Part shown: piece after piece, positions 50,882-63,147 of the stretch | How the letters are laid out: each line of letters opens with the position of its first letter | Position numbering within the stretch: the stretch's first letter is position 1 | NCBI RefSeq assembly: GCF_027587175.1 | Contig: NZ_JAPCID010000028.1 | Span: forward strand, 37,049 to 101,048 | Reading direction: 5' to 3' | From: Solirubrobacter deserti | GTDB lineage: Bacteria; Actinomycetota; Thermoleophilia; Solirubrobacterales; Solirubrobacteraceae | DNA: 64,000 nt | Translations under genes and position numbers: made by a program | The notes under the pieces: generated by a model | Told to the model about the DNA's origin: nothing | Seen by the model: only the letters and a program-made list of their open reading frames with translations | Databases searched by the model: none

Positions 50882-51552
50882 CGCAGCGCCTCCGCGAACG
50901 CTCGCGCGTGCGCCTCGCCCGGGCAGCGCCGCGGCCCTTCGCCGAACGGCCGGCCGCTGAGATCGACGAGGACGATCTCGCCGTCGGGTGTCACGCGCTT
51001 CGTGGTCTTCACGGGCAGATTGTCGCCGCGGATGAGCCCGGCCGTCGCCTCGCAGGCCTGGACCAGGATCGCGACGTGCTGCGCGAGGGCCTCCGGCTCG
51101 TCGGGCGGGAAGAGCGCGAGCAGGGCATCGAGCGCGTCGTCGGCGCCGGACGCGTCCGTGCCGGGGTGGTAGGCGGCCGCGACCGCGCGCGTGTGCGTGA
51201 CGGCCGCGACGGGGTCGATGACGCCGGTGGCATGGGCGAGCACGGCGACGGGGAGGTACTCGCGCGGCACGCCGGCGAGCGCCGAGCCCGCGGCGGGCGG
51301 CGGAGAGGCCCCGGTGGCGGGCGGTGTGGCGGCGGCCGGTGGCGCGGCCGCGATGGTGGCCGGCGTGGCCGCTGCGCGGGTCGCAGCCGTCGCCAACGCG
51401 TGCGGGTCCAGCGCGGCGAGGCGTGCCTCGATCAGGCCGCGGCGGCGGGCGTGCGGCTCGCCGTTCGCGAACCGGGAGACGGTCGCACGCAGCCACGCCA
51501 TCGTGCCGAACGGGCCCGGCGGGCCGGGAGCGGGGACGGGGAGGTCGAGCAT
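50878..51552 (-). CDS. Short cytochrome P450-like protein lacking the K-helix
   Basis: A 224-residue protein carrying only pieces of a P450. Residues 24-48 (SRFANGEPHARRRGLIEARL) resemble the C-helix, 157-174 (AQHVAILVQACEATAGLI) resemble the I-helix, and 203-212 (FGEGPRRCPG) match the haem-thiolate motif F-x-x-G-x-R-x-C-x-G, with C210 as ligand. The ExxR K-helix region, about 100 residues in normal P450s, is absent; an Ala/Pro-rich linker fills 60-95. Reading frame and composition look intact. TACGGT lies 7 bases before the ATG on the minus strand. Whether it binds haem is unknown. Confidence 0.68.
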   Translation of the reverse strand: MLDLPVPAPGPPGPFGTMAWLRATVSRFANGEPHARRRGLIEARLAALDPHALATAATRAAATPATIAAAPPAAATPPATGASPPPAAGSALAGVPREYLPVAVLAHATGVIDPVAAVTHTRAVAAAYHPGTDASGADDALDALLALFPPDEPEALAQHVAILVQACEATAGLIRGDNLPVKTTKRVTPDGEIVLVDLSGRPFGEGPRRCPGEAHARAFAEALR

Positions 51553-51559
51553 GGCGCGG

Positions 51560-51611
51560 ACCGTATGCGCGGGACGCTTCGGTGTGCACCGAAACTTCGC
51601 GGGCGTACGCT
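51560..51611. promoter_or_regulatory. Divergent leaderless promoters with a central inverted repeat
   Basis: In the 66 bases between the P450-like gene (minus) and the ArsR gene (plus), TACGGT (complement of 51560-51565) and TACGCT (51606-51611) each end 7 bases from their ATG. Midway lies a perfect inverted repeat, TTCGGTG-TG-CACCGAA (51578-51593). At 17-base spacing both -35 regions would fall on 51583-51588, the centre of the repeat. One bound repressor could therefore shut both genes. Confidence 0.6.
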
Positions 51612-51618
51612 GGCTCGC

Positions 51619-52290
51619 ATGTCCGAGCTCGCCGACGTCGCCGCGCTGCTCGCGGACCGCACCCGCGCGCGGATCCTCGAGGAGCTCCTGGGCGGGCCTG
51701 CGCTGCCGGCGGGCGCGCTCGCCGCGCGGGTCGGCGTCGCGCCTTCGACCCTCAGCGGGCACCTGGCGAAGCTCGAGGCCGCCGGCCTGATCGTCGTGCG
51801 TGCGCGTGGCCGCCGGCGCGAGGCGGAGCTCGCGCGACCCGAGGTCGCGGAGGCGCTCGAGGCGCTCGCCCGGCTCGCGGGCCCTGCCGCGCGGCCGATC
51901 GGCCTGCGCGCGGTCAACGGGCACGCCGCCCTGCGCGAGGCGCGGTCGTGTTACGACCACCTGGCGGGCCGCGTGGGGGTCGCGCTGGCGGACTCGTTGG
52001 TCGCACGCGGTGCCCTTGTCGCGTCGGACGGGACGTTCATGGTCGGCGACGAGGCGTATCTCGCGGACGCGTTCGGAATCGAGGTCGCCGCGTTGCCGCG
52101 CCGGCGCACCCTCGTGCGCGGTTGCGCGGACTGGACCGAGCGCCGGCCGCACGTGGCCGGGGCGCTCGGGGCCGCGTTGCTGGACGTCGCGCTCTCGCGC
52201 GGCTGGGTGCGGCGGCGCAATGACGGGCGTGCGTTGAACGTCACCACGGCGGGGCGCGTCGCGTTGATGGACGGCGAGCACACCCGCTGA
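51619..52290 (+). CDS. ArsR family transcriptional regulator
   Basis: A 223-residue regulator. The N-terminal winged helix (about 1-75) has LADRTRARILEELLGGPALP, GVAPSTLSGHLAKLEAAGLI and RARGRRREAEL. The C-terminal 120 residues are a family-specific domain (GHAALREARSCYDHLAGRVG with H and C residues) present in longer ArsR proteins. It is divergent from the P450-like/PEP-mutase operon, with an inverted repeat between them, so autoregulation and repression of that operon are likely. The ligand is unknown. Confidence 0.85.
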   Translation: MSELADVAALLADRTRARILEELLGGPALPAGALAARVGVAPSTLSGHLAKLEAAGLIVVRARGRRREAELARPEVAEALEALARLAGPAARPIGLRAVNGHAALREARSCYDHLAGRVGVALADSLVARGALVASDGTFMVGDEAYLADAFGIEVAALPRRRTLVRGCADWTERRPHVAGALGAALLDVALSRGWVRRRNDGRALNVTTAGRVALMDGEHTR

Positions 52291-52442
52291 CCGCGCGAGG
52301 TGGTCGACGCTTGTCGCGCTATGCGCGAGTTCCGTCGACGACCCCTTCGGGTTATCCCCACCTCTGGACCTGACGTGTACGCCATACACATACGCCCTCG
52401 CGCCCCAGCGATTTCGCGCTCCGCAAAGGCGATGTTCCAGGC

Positions 52443-54524
52443 ATGCACTCCACCGAGCTTCTCGCCCGCGTCACGCGGGCCTGCGCCGCGGCCGCGGCGC
52501 GGCGACCCAAGATCACCGTCCTGCTCTGGATGCTCCTCGTCGCCGGCTTCGTGACGGCGGGGGCGATGACCGGGACCAAGTCGCTCACCGGCGCGGACGC
52601 CGGGGTCGGCGAGTCCGCCAAGGCCGACCGGCTCCTCGCCGAGGCGAACCTGCAGGGCGCGGCTCAGGAGGTCGTGCTGCTGCGCTCCGACGACGCCGCC
52701 AAGACGGCCGCCGCCACCACCCAGTTCTCTCAACAGGCCGAGCAACTCAAAGACGTGAAGGCCGTGAAGGCTGATCGGCAACGCGACGAGGGCCGCACGC
52801 GGCTCGTGCAGATCACGCTGAGAGGCGACCCGGAGGACGCCGCCGAGCATGTGGACGGCCTCATCAAGACCGTCGACGCCGTCGAGCGCGAGCACAAGGA
52901 CGTCACGGTGCAGGCGGCCGGCCAGGGGACGACCGACAAGGCGATCGGCGAGGTCGTCACGCGCGACCTGCGCACCGCGGAGCTGTTCTCGCTGCCGGTC
53001 ACGCTGATCATCCTGTTCCTGGCGTTCGGCGCGCTCGTCGCCGCCGCGGTGCCGCTGATGCTCGGGCTCACGTCGGTGATCGCCGCGATGGGCGGCATGG
53101 CGCTGATCAGCCAGCTCACGCCGATCGACGAGGCGACCTCCAGCCTGGTCGTCCTGCTCGGCCTGGCGGTGGGCGTCGACTACTCGCTCTTCTACATCCG
53201 CCGCGAGCGGGAGGAGCGCCGGCAGGGCCGCGACGAGCACGCCGCGCTGAACGCCACGGCCGCCACGGTCGGCCGCGCGATCGTCGTCTCGGGCGTCACG
53301 GTCATCGCGGGCCTGGCCGGCCTGCTGCTCACCGGGATCACGCTGTTCGCGAGCATGGCGCTGGCGACGATGCTCGTGGTCGCGATCGCCGTCCTGGGCA
53401 GCCTGACGGTCCTGCCCGCGGTGCTCGCGCTGCTCGGCGACCGCATCAACAAGGGCCGCCTACCGTTCATGCCCCGCACGGGCGGGACGAGCCGCACGTG
53501 GACCGCGCTCGCGAACCTCACCACGCGCCACCCGCGCACGTCGCTCGCGATCGCCGCCGCGCTGCTGATCGCGCTGGCCGCACCCGTGCTGGGCCTCAAG
53601 ACGAGCGGAACGGTCCCGAGCCTCCCGACCGACGAGCCCGCGATGGTCGCCGCGCGCGCCGTCGAGCAGGCTTTCCCGGGCACGCCGGAGTCCGCGAGCC
53701 TCGTCGTCACCAAGCCCGCCGAGGCCGAGCGCGTCGCAGCGATGGTCGGCGACGAGGCGGAGATCACGCGCGGCGACGGCGCGGCGCTGATCACCGTGCC
53801 GCTGCGCGACGAGTCCATGGTGGAGCGCCTCCGCGAGCAACTGCCCGACTACGTCTACGTCACGGGTGAGGCCGCGAACAAGCTCGACTTCCAGAACCGC
53901 CTGGAGACCACCACGCCGCTCGTGATCGCGTTCGTGCTCGCCCTGGCGATGATCCTGCTGCTGACGAGCTTCCGCTCGGTCCCGCTCGCGCTCACGATCG
54001 TCGGTCTCAACCTGCTGAGCGTCGGCGCGGCCTACGGCGTCCTGACCGCGATCTTCCAGAACACGTGGGCCGAGGACGCGCTCGGCTTCACTTCCCACGG
54101 CGCGATCGTCGACTGGGTCCCGCTGAACACGTTCGTGATCCTGTTCGGGCTCTCGATGGACTACACGATCCTCGTGCTCGAGCGCATCCGCGAGGCGCGC
54201 CGGAACGGCAACAGCCCGCGAGCGGCGGCCGCCGAGGGCGTGAGCGCCACCGCCGGCGCCATCACCAGCGCCGCCGTCGTGATGGTCGCGATCTTCGCCA
54301 TCTTCCCGACGCTGCCGCTGATCGAGATGAAGATGATGGGCGTCGCCCTCGCGATCGGCGTCCTGCTCGACGCGACCCTCGTACGTGGGATCGCCCTGCC
54401 CGCCGCGGTCGCCCTGCTCGGCGAACGTGGAGTGAGGGCGCGCGGCGCGAGTTCGCACGCCGCGTCGCAGCTCGGGGTCGCTCCGACGAACTCGCCAAGG
54501 CATCGCCCCCTGGGCGATGCCTAG
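52443..54524 (+). CDS. MMPL/RND family transporter
   Basis: A 693-residue membrane protein of the MMPL branch of the RND superfamily. One N-terminal helix (VLLWMLLVAGFVTAGAM) is followed by a large outer loop, then five helices with LVVLLGLAVGVDYSLFYIRR (the GVDYSLF proton-relay motif), a second loop, and a second set with LFGLSMDYTILVLERIREAR. Such proteins export lipids or drugs; the cargo is unknown. ATG at 52443. It converges on the secreted protein gene with a 4-base overlap. Confidence 0.9.
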   Translation: MHSTELLARVTRACAAAAARRPKITVLLWMLLVAGFVTAGAMTGTKSLTGADAGVGESAKADRLLAEANLQGAAQEVVLLRSDDAAKTAAATTQFSQQAEQLKDVKAVKADRQRDEGRTRLVQITLRGDPEDAAEHVDGLIKTVDAVEREHKDVTVQAAGQGTTDKAIGEVVTRDLRTAELFSLPVTLIILFLAFGALVAAAVPLMLGLTSVIAAMGGMALISQLTPIDEATSSLVVLLGLAVGVDYSLFYIRREREERRQGRDEHAALNATAATVGRAIVVSGVTVIAGLAGLLLTGITLFASMALATMLVVAIAVLGSLTVLPAVLALLGDRINKGRLPFMPRTGGTSRTWTALANLTTRHPRTSLAIAAALLIALAAPVLGLKTSGTVPSLPTDEPAMVAARAVEQAFPGTPESASLVVTKPAEAERVAAMVGDEAEITRGDGAALITVPLRDESMVERLREQLPDYVYVTGEAANKLDFQNRLETTTPLVIAFVLALAMILLLTSFRSVPLALTIVGLNLLSVGAAYGVLTAIFQNTWAEDALGFTSHGAIVDWVPLNTFVILFGLSMDYTILVLERIREARRNGNSPRAAAAEGVSATAGAITSAAVVMVAIFAIFPTLPLIEMKMMGVALAIGVLLDATLVRGIALPAAVALLGERGVRARGASSHAASQLGVAPTNSPRHRPLGDA

Positions 54525-55648
54525 AGCACGCGCACCGTTCGCCCGTCCGGGTCGACGGTCCGAACCCGCAACGGACCACGCGCGCTGATCACGCGCGCCT
54601 GACCGCGCCGCACCGACACCGTCCGCGCCCCCACGCGCACGCGACACGCGCGCGTGGGGGTGTTGATGCACGCCACCCGCGCTCCGCCGCGCACGGCCTC
54701 GGCCGCGACCTCGGTCCGCGCACACGGCCCGCCCGGCAGCCGCAACGCCCCGCCCGAAGCCACGTACCGGCACGTCGGCGTGGAGAAGGCGAGCCACGCC
54801 CCGTCGAAGGACAGCGACGTCACGTCGTACACGGGCGGCCCGCGCAGGACCTCGCCGCGCTCGGCCGGAGAGGCGGCCCCCGCGCCGGCCGCGGCGGCGC
54901 GGGGCGGGGCGGCGCCCGCCCGCGGATCGCGCACCTGCGCGGGGTCCACGACCACCGCACGCACGCCCTCGCGTAAGCCCGCGCCCGTCACGTAGGCCAC
55001 GCGCCCGCCCGCCACGGCCACGCGCCCCAGACGCGATCCGCCCGACGCGATCACGCGCACGCGCGAGGCGCCCGCCGCTGCCCACAGGAGCACGCCGGTC
55101 CCGTCCCCGGCCGGCACCGTCGCGGCGATGTCCCCGGCCGGCGAGAGGGAGAGCCCGTCCAGGTTCACCGGGTCGTAGGCGCCCAGGGACACCTGGCGCA
55201 GCTCGACGCCCGAGCGCAGGTCGAACACCACCAAGGCGCCCTCCGGCACCGGCGCCACGCCCAACGTGCCCGCCACGGCGACGACCTCCGGGTTCGCACC
55301 CGGCGGCAGCGCCACCTCCACCCGCCGCCCGTCGCGCCGCAGCCACACGCCGCCGTTCTCCAGCGTCACCAGCCCGAGGTCTGAGGCCTGCACCGGGTCG
55401 ACGACCGCGAACGGCGACACGTCACCGAGCGGCGGCGTCAGCTCCGCGAAGACCCCGGCGGGCGGGACGGCCACCCGCGGGCCGCCCCACACGGGCTCCG
55501 AGAACACCGAATCCCCTGCGGCGAACAGCACGTGGTTGCCGGAGATCACCGGACCCGCGCCCGCGCCCGCGAGCGCGCGCACAGGGGCGGCCGAAGCTGA
55601 AGGGGAGAGCGCCGCGAAGACCAGCAGCGCGGCGATCACAATCCGCAT
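54521..55648 (-). CDS. Secreted beta-propeller-like protein of unknown function
   Basis: A 375-residue exported protein with signal peptide MRIVIAALLVFAALSPSASA. The body is a series of short beta repeats (VVAVAGTLGVAPVPEGALVV, SLSPAGDIAATVPAGDGTGV, RVAVAGGRVAYVTG, SLSFDGAWLAFSTPTC) like a WD40/TolB-type propeller, interrupted by an Ala/Pro linker around 240-265. The C-terminus carries four Cys and Arg-rich strands. No catalytic motif is visible. Confidence 0.68.
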   Translation of the reverse strand: MRIVIAALLVFAALSPSASAAPVRALAGAGAGPVISGNHVLFAAGDSVFSEPVWGGPRVAVPPAGVFAELTPPLGDVSPFAVVDPVQASDLGLVTLENGGVWLRRDGRRVEVALPPGANPEVVAVAGTLGVAPVPEGALVVFDLRSGVELRQVSLGAYDPVNLDGLSLSPAGDIAATVPAGDGTGVLLWAAAGASRVRVIASGGSRLGRVAVAGGRVAYVTGAGLREGVRAVVVDPAQVRDPRAGAAPPRAAAAGAGAASPAERGEVLRGPPVYDVTSLSFDGAWLAFSTPTCRYVASGGALRLPGGPCARTEVAAEAVRGGARVACINTPTRACRVRVGARTVSVRRGQARVISARGPLRVRTVDPDGRTVRVL

Positions 55649-55704
55649 GTGAACCCAGTTCTAGCGCCTGAAACTCCGATCCCGTCGCGCCCGCAACCCC
55701 CTGC

Positions 55705-55850
55705 TATATTCGACTGCCGTTGCGCGGGCACCTGGTCTGTGCGACGAACCCCCGGTCCTTCACATGGAGTCACGCGAGACATAGCCCACTGCGAACACGG
55801 GCCACCTCGCAGCATGTGATCGACTCGGGCCCGGAAGGGCCCGTTTCTTT
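55705..55850 (+). promoter_or_regulatory. fusA promoter and leader with a possible attenuator
   Basis: TATATT (55705-55710) is the best -10. Transcription from there would give a leader of about 190 bases before fusA. The leader contains CGGGCCC-GGAA-GGGCCCG (55826-55843) followed by TTTCTTT (55844-55850), a textbook intrinsic terminator 55 bases before the fusA start codon. A 6-codon reading frame, MESRET, lies at 55764-55784 without a ribosome-binding site. Either transcription starts after the hairpin or fusA is controlled by attenuation. Confidence 0.5.
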
Positions 55851-55904
55851 GCCCGCTGTCGGGGCACCCTACGCAGGAAGACCGTAGACAGAGAAGAGAT
55901 CTCC

Positions 55905-58004
<2,100 letters not shown>

Positions 58005-58063
58005 ACGCGGTAGTCTGGATGGGTTCGCCTCCACACGGGTTTCGAGATAGGAGCGATTAGAAA

Positions 58064-59251
<1,188 letters not shown>

Positions 59252-59265
59252 GACGGCAGTAAACG

Positions 59266-59288
59266 GGGCGGGCGTCCTGCGCCCGCCC
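59266..59288 (+). terminator. Hairpin after tuf
   Basis: A perfect 9-bp stem, GGGCGGGCG / CGCCCGCCC, with loop TCCTG, 14 bases after the tuf stop. No U-tract. Confidence 0.55.
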
Positions 59289-59318
59289 TGCGCAAGGAAG
59301 TCGACCGATACGACCTTG

Positions 59319-59351
59319 GAGGGCGGGCCCCGTAGCCCGGGGGCCGCCCTC
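59319..59351 (+). other. Hairpin upstream of the S10 operon
   Basis: GAGGGCGG (59319-59326) pairs with CCGCCCTC (59344-59351), with an inner CCCC/GGGG stem. It lies 50 bases before rpsJ and could be a second terminator for tuf or a leader element of the S10 operon; the sequence does not decide. Confidence 0.4.
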
Positions 59352-59401
59352 ATTGCGCGCAAATAGCCAGCACAGATTTCACTTCAAGTACCGGACAGAA
59401 C

Positions 59402-59728
59402 GTGGCCATAGCCCAGAACAAGATCCGCATTCGTCTCAAGGCGTACGACTCGTCGGCCATCGAGACCGCGGCCAAGGAGATCGTCGAGACCGCGACGCGG
59501 ACTGGCGCCACTGTCTCCGGCCCGGTGCCGCTGCCGACCGAGAAGAACGTGTACGCCGTGGTGAAGTCCCCCTTCAAGGACAAGGACTCCCAGGAGCACT
59601 TCGAGATCCGGACGCACAAGCGCCTGATCGACATTCATCAGCCCACGCCCAAGACGGTCGACTCGCTTCAGCGCCTCGACCATCTTCCCGCCGGCGTGGA
59701 CATCGAGATCCGACTCGCCTTCAACTGA
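59402..59728 (+). CDS. rpsJ: 30S ribosomal protein S10
   Basis: A 108-residue S10 with a short extra N-terminus ([16 protein letters not shown]). [35 protein letters not shown] and the C-terminal [12 protein letters not shown] are conserved. GTG start at 59402. First gene of the S10 operon; rplC starts 1 base after its stop. It also links ribosomes to NusG. Confidence 0.95.
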   Translation: MAIAQNKIRIRLKAYDSSAIETAAKEIVETATRTGATVSGPVPLPTEKNVYAVVKSPFKDKDSQEHFEIRTHKRLIDIHQPTPKTVDSLQRLDHLPAGVDIEIRLAFN

Positions 59729-59729
59729 C

Positions 59730-60347
59730 ATGCCCGCCATCCTCGCCAAGAAGCTCGGGATGACCCAGCGATTCCTCGACGACGGTCGTGTCGAGCGCGT
59801 CACCGTGCTCGAGGCTGGTCCCTGCCCCGTGACCGCTATCCGCACCCAGGACGCCGACGGCTATGAAGCTGTTCAGCTCGGCTTCGGCGCCGTGCGTGAG
59901 AAAGCGCTCAACAAGCCGAAGCTCGGCTACCTCAAGAAGGTCAACGCCTCTCCCGTCCGCACGCTCGTGGAATTCCGCGACGAGGCCGGCGAGCTGGTCG
60001 TCGGCGACACCGTGACCGTGGAGGCCTTCGAGGTCGGCCAGAAGGTCAAGATCGCCGGCACCGGCAAGGGCAAGGGCTTCCAGGGCACGATCAAGCGCCA
60101 CAACTTCTCCTCCGGCCCGAAGTCGCACGGCTCGCACAACAAGCGCGCGCCGGGCTCGATCGGTGCCTCCGCCACGCCGTCGCGCGTGATGAAGGGCATC
60201 CGCGGCCCGGGCCAGATGGGCGGCAAGCGCGTCACCCAGAAGGGCCTGACGATCGTCGAGCTGATGCCCGAGCAGAACCTGATGCTCGTCCGCGGCTCCG
60301 TGCCCGGCTCAAAGGGCGACACCGTGGAGGTCCGTACGGATGCCTAG
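59730..60347 (+). CDS. rplC: 50S ribosomal protein L3
   Basis: A 205-residue L3. AILAKKLGMTQRFLDDGRVE starts the protein. GTGKGKGFQGTIKRHNF and GSIGASATPSRVMKGIRGPG form the long loop reaching the peptidyl-transferase centre, and KGLTIVELMPEQNLMLVRGS follows. It overlaps rplD by 8 bases. Confidence 0.97.
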   Translation: MPAILAKKLGMTQRFLDDGRVERVTVLEAGPCPVTAIRTQDADGYEAVQLGFGAVREKALNKPKLGYLKKVNASPVRTLVEFRDEAGELVVGDTVTVEAFEVGQKVKIAGTGKGKGFQGTIKRHNFSSGPKSHGSHNKRAPGSIGASATPSRVMKGIRGPGQMGGKRVTQKGLTIVELMPEQNLMLVRGSVPGSKGDTVEVRTDA

Positions 60348-60966
60348 CTCCGCTCCCACCCTGGGCGGCGGCAACGCCGTCGCTCTGGACGCCGAAGTCT
60401 TCGAGCAGCCGTTCAACGGCCCGCTCGTGCACGAGGTCGTCATCGCCGAGCTGGCCGCGCGCCGGCAGGGCACGCACGCGACCAAGACGCGCGGGATGGT
60501 CTCCGGCGGCGGCGCCAAGCCGTGGCGCCAGAAGGGCACCGGCCGCGCCCGTGCGGGTACCAGCCGCTCCCCGATCTGGACCGGCGGCGGCACCGTGTTC
60601 GGCCCGAGCCCCCGCTCGTACGTCGTCAAGGTCAACCGCAAGGCGCGCAAGTCCGCGCTGCGCAGCGCGCTGTCGGTGCACGCCGAGCGCGGGACCATCC
60701 ACGTCGTCGACGTGGCCGGCTTCGACGCGCCGTCGACCGCCCGGGCCGCCGACCTGCTGAGCGCCCACCGCGGCGGCTCGGTCCTGGTCGTGATCGGCGA
60801 GGGCGAAGTCACGACGCTGAAGTCCTTCCGCAACCTCGCGCGCACGAACGTCCTGCACGTCGACGACGTCGGCGTGGCCGACCTGGTCGGCGCCGCGACG
60901 CTGGTCATCAGCCAGTCCGCGCTCGACCTGCTCACCACGCGCGCCCGCAAGGAGGCGAAGGCCTGA
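60340..60966 (+). CDS. rplD: 50S ribosomal protein L4
   Basis: A 208-residue L4. [40 protein letters not shown] and [13 protein letters not shown] make up the loop lining the exit tunnel. The C-terminal part has [17 protein letters not shown] and [15 protein letters not shown]. Its TGA overlaps the rplW ATG. Confidence 0.97.
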   Translation: MPSSAPTLGGGNAVALDAEVFEQPFNGPLVHEVVIAELAARRQGTHATKTRGMVSGGGAKPWRQKGTGRARAGTSRSPIWTGGGTVFGPSPRSYVVKVNRKARKSALRSALSVHAERGTIHVVDVAGFDAPSTARAADLLSAHRGGSVLVVIGEGEVTTLKSFRNLARTNVLHVDDVGVADLVGAATLVISQSALDLLTTRARKEAKA

Positions 60967-61262
60967 TGGACCACTCCCAGGTGATCATCCGCCCGGTCGT
61001 CTCCGAGAAGAGCTACGTCCTGGCGACCGCCGAGAAGTACACGTTCCGCGTGCACGACAAGGCGCACAAGACCCAGATCAAGCAGGCCGTGGAGGCCCTC
61101 TTCGACGTCAACGTCGTCGAGGTCCGCACGTCCAAGGTCCCGTCCAAGCCCAAGCGCCGCGGGATCACCGCCGGTCGCACCCGGGCCTGGAAGAAGGCCG
61201 TCGTCCAGGTTGCGCCGGGTCAGTCCATCCCGATCTTCCAAGGCCTGGAAGCCGACCTCTAA
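60966..61262 (+). CDS. rplW: 50S ribosomal protein L23
   Basis: A 98-residue L23. [40 protein letters not shown] and [20 protein letters not shown] are the conserved parts. It sits at the tunnel exit and docks trigger factor and SRP. ATG 60966 overlaps the rplD stop. Confidence 0.97.
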   Translation: MDHSQVIIRPVVSEKSYVLATAEKYTFRVHDKAHKTQIKQAVEALFDVNVVEVRTSKVPSKPKRRGITAGRTRAWKKAVVQVAPGQSIPIFQGLEADL

Positions 61263-61265
61263 GCC

Positions 61266-62114
61266 ATGCCGATTCGCAAGCCCAAGCCCACCTCCCCCGG
61301 ACGACGTTTCATCACGTTCCCGGACTTCGCGGAGGTCACGAAGACCGAGCCGGAGAAGACCCTCACCGAGGGCCTCAAGAAGTCCGGCGGGCGCAACGCG
61401 CGCGGTCGGAAGACGGCGCGCCACCGTGGCGGTGGCGCCAAGCGTCTGTACCGCAAGATCGACTTCAAGCGGACCAAGGACGGCGTGCCGGCCAAGGTCG
61501 CCGCGATCGAGTACGACCCGAACCGCTCGGCGTACATCGCGCTGCTCCATTACACGGACGGCACGAAGGCCTACATCATCGCCCCGAACCGCCTGCGGGT
61601 CGGGATGAACGTGATCTCGGGCGCCGGTGCGGACATCCAGGTCGGCAATGCGATGCCGCTGTCGGCCATGCCGGTCGGCACGCTCATCCACAACGTCGAG
61701 CTGCAGCCGGGCCGTGGCGGCCAGATGGGGCGCTCCGCGGGCGTCGGCGTCCAGCTGATGGCCAAGGAAGGCGCCTACGCCACGCTGCGTCTCCCCTCGG
61801 GCGAGATGCGCCAGGTGCTCTCCGCTTGCCGCGCGACGGTCGGCGTGGTCGGCAACTCCGACCACCAGAACGTCACGATCGGCAAGGCCGGCCGCAAGCG
61901 CCACCTCGGCGTGCGGCCGCAGACGCGCGGCAAGGCCATGAACCCCGTCGACCACCCGCACGGTGGTGGCGAGGGCGGTGGCTCGCTGGGCAACCATCCG
62001 AAGACGCCGTGGGGCGTGCCGACGCTCGGCTACCGCACCCGCAAGAAGGGCAAGGCGTCCGACCGTTACATCGTCCGCGGCCGTCGCCGTGGCAAGAAGG
62101 GGTCCAGCCGATGA
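61266..62114 (+). CDS. rplB: 50S ribosomal protein L2
   Basis: A 282-residue L2. It starts [20 protein letters not shown], with [40 protein letters not shown] and the peptidyl-transferase loop [15 protein letters not shown] containing the universal His. It overlaps rpsS by ATGA. Confidence 0.97.
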   Translation: MPIRKPKPTSPGRRFITFPDFAEVTKTEPEKTLTEGLKKSGGRNARGRKTARHRGGGAKRLYRKIDFKRTKDGVPAKVAAIEYDPNRSAYIALLHYTDGTKAYIIAPNRLRVGMNVISGAGADIQVGNAMPLSAMPVGTLIHNVELQPGRGGQMGRSAGVGVQLMAKEGAYATLRLPSGEMRQVLSACRATVGVVGNSDHQNVTIGKAGRKRHLGVRPQTRGKAMNPVDHPHGGGEGGGSLGNHPKTPWGVPTLGYRTRKKGKASDRYIVRGRRRGKKGSSR

Positions 62115-62383
62115 GTCGATCCTCAAAGAAGGGGCCGTGGGTCGAGGACCGACTCATGTCGCGCATCGAGTCCATGAACGACTCGAACTCCCGTCAGATG
62201 ATCAAGACCTGGTCGCGTGCTTCGACGATCTTCCCGGAGATGGTCGGCCACACGATCGCCGTCCACGACGGCCGCAAGCACGTGCCGGTCTTCGTCTCCG
62301 AGTCCATGGTCGGTCACAAGCTCGGCGAGTTCGCGCCGACGCGGACCTACCGCGGCCATGACGCGAAGGGCAAGGTGCGATGA
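62111..62383 (+). CDS. rpsS: 30S ribosomal protein S19
   Basis: A 90-residue S19. [40 protein letters not shown] and [20 protein letters not shown] with [13 protein letters not shown] are conserved. It overlaps rplB and rplV by ATGA. Confidence 0.97.
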   Translation: MSRSSKKGPWVEDRLMSRIESMNDSNSRQMIKTWSRASTIFPEMVGHTIAVHDGRKHVPVFVSESMVGHKLGEFAPTRTYRGHDAKGKVR

Positions 62384-63141
62384 GCCCCGAAGAGAACAAG
62401 AACGACCAGGTCGAAGAGAACGTGCCTGACGACGCCGTGGAGGAGACTCCGCAGGCCGAGGGCACGTCCGACGAGCCGGTGGACCAGCAGGAGCGCGCCG
62501 ACGAGGCCGCCGCCCGCGCGACCGACGCGGCCGTCGAGGCCGAAGAGGCCGCCGACGAGGCCGGGACCGAGACGGCTGTGGCTGCCGCCGCCGAGGCCGA
62601 AGAGGCCGCGGACACGGCGCAGGCCGCCGCCGAGGCCGCTTCGGAGAAGCCCAAGCGGGAGAAGTCGCGCAAGGCCCGCGAGGCCGAGCAGGCTGCCGAC
62701 CAGGCCGAGGCTGCCGCCGACGAGGCCAAGCAGTCCGCGCGCCGCGTCCGGGGCCGTCGCGGCGGCAAGACGGCCGAAGAGCCCAAGGCCGTGCCGGTCG
62801 GGCTCAAGGTCTCCGCGCAGGCCAAGTACGTGCGCACGTCCGCCCGCAAGGCGCGGCTCGTGTGCGATCACATCCGCGGCAAGGACGTCGTCGAGGCGCG
62901 GGCCATCCTGGCCTTCGCCACGCGCGACGCCGCCAAGCCCTGGCTCAAGCTGCTCGAGTCGGCCGTGGCGAACGCGGAGCACAACCACGAGCTCGTCGGC
63001 GAGGACCTGAAGATCTTCGCCGTGCACGCCGACGAGGGGCCGACGCTCAAGCGTTACCGCCCCCGCGCGATGGGCCGCGCCACGCGGATCCGCAAGCGCA
63101 CCTCGCACCTGACCATCACGCTCACCCCGAAGGAGTCCTAG
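62380..63141 (+). CDS. rplV: 50S ribosomal protein L22 with long acidic N-terminal extension
   Basis: A 253-residue protein. The true L22 domain is the last 115 residues or so: [59 protein letters not shown] and [20 protein letters not shown]. Ahead of it is an extension of about 140 residues rich in Ala, Glu and Asp (for example [20 protein letters not shown]), turning basic near [10 protein letters not shown]. The ATG overlapping the rpsS stop (ATGA) makes translation of the extension very likely. L22 normally has about 110-120 residues. Confidence 0.95.
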   Translation: MSPEENKNDQVEENVPDDAVEETPQAEGTSDEPVDQQERADEAAARATDAAVEAEEAADEAGTETAVAAAAEAEEAADTAQAAAEAASEKPKREKSRKAREAEQAADQAEAAADEAKQSARRVRGRRGGKTAEEPKAVPVGLKVSAQAKYVRTSARKARLVCDHIRGKDVVEARAILAFATRDAAKPWLKLLESAVANAEHNHELVGEDLKIFAVHADEGPTLKRYRPRAMGRATRIRKRTSHLTITLTPKES

Positions 63142-63147
63142 CCCCCC

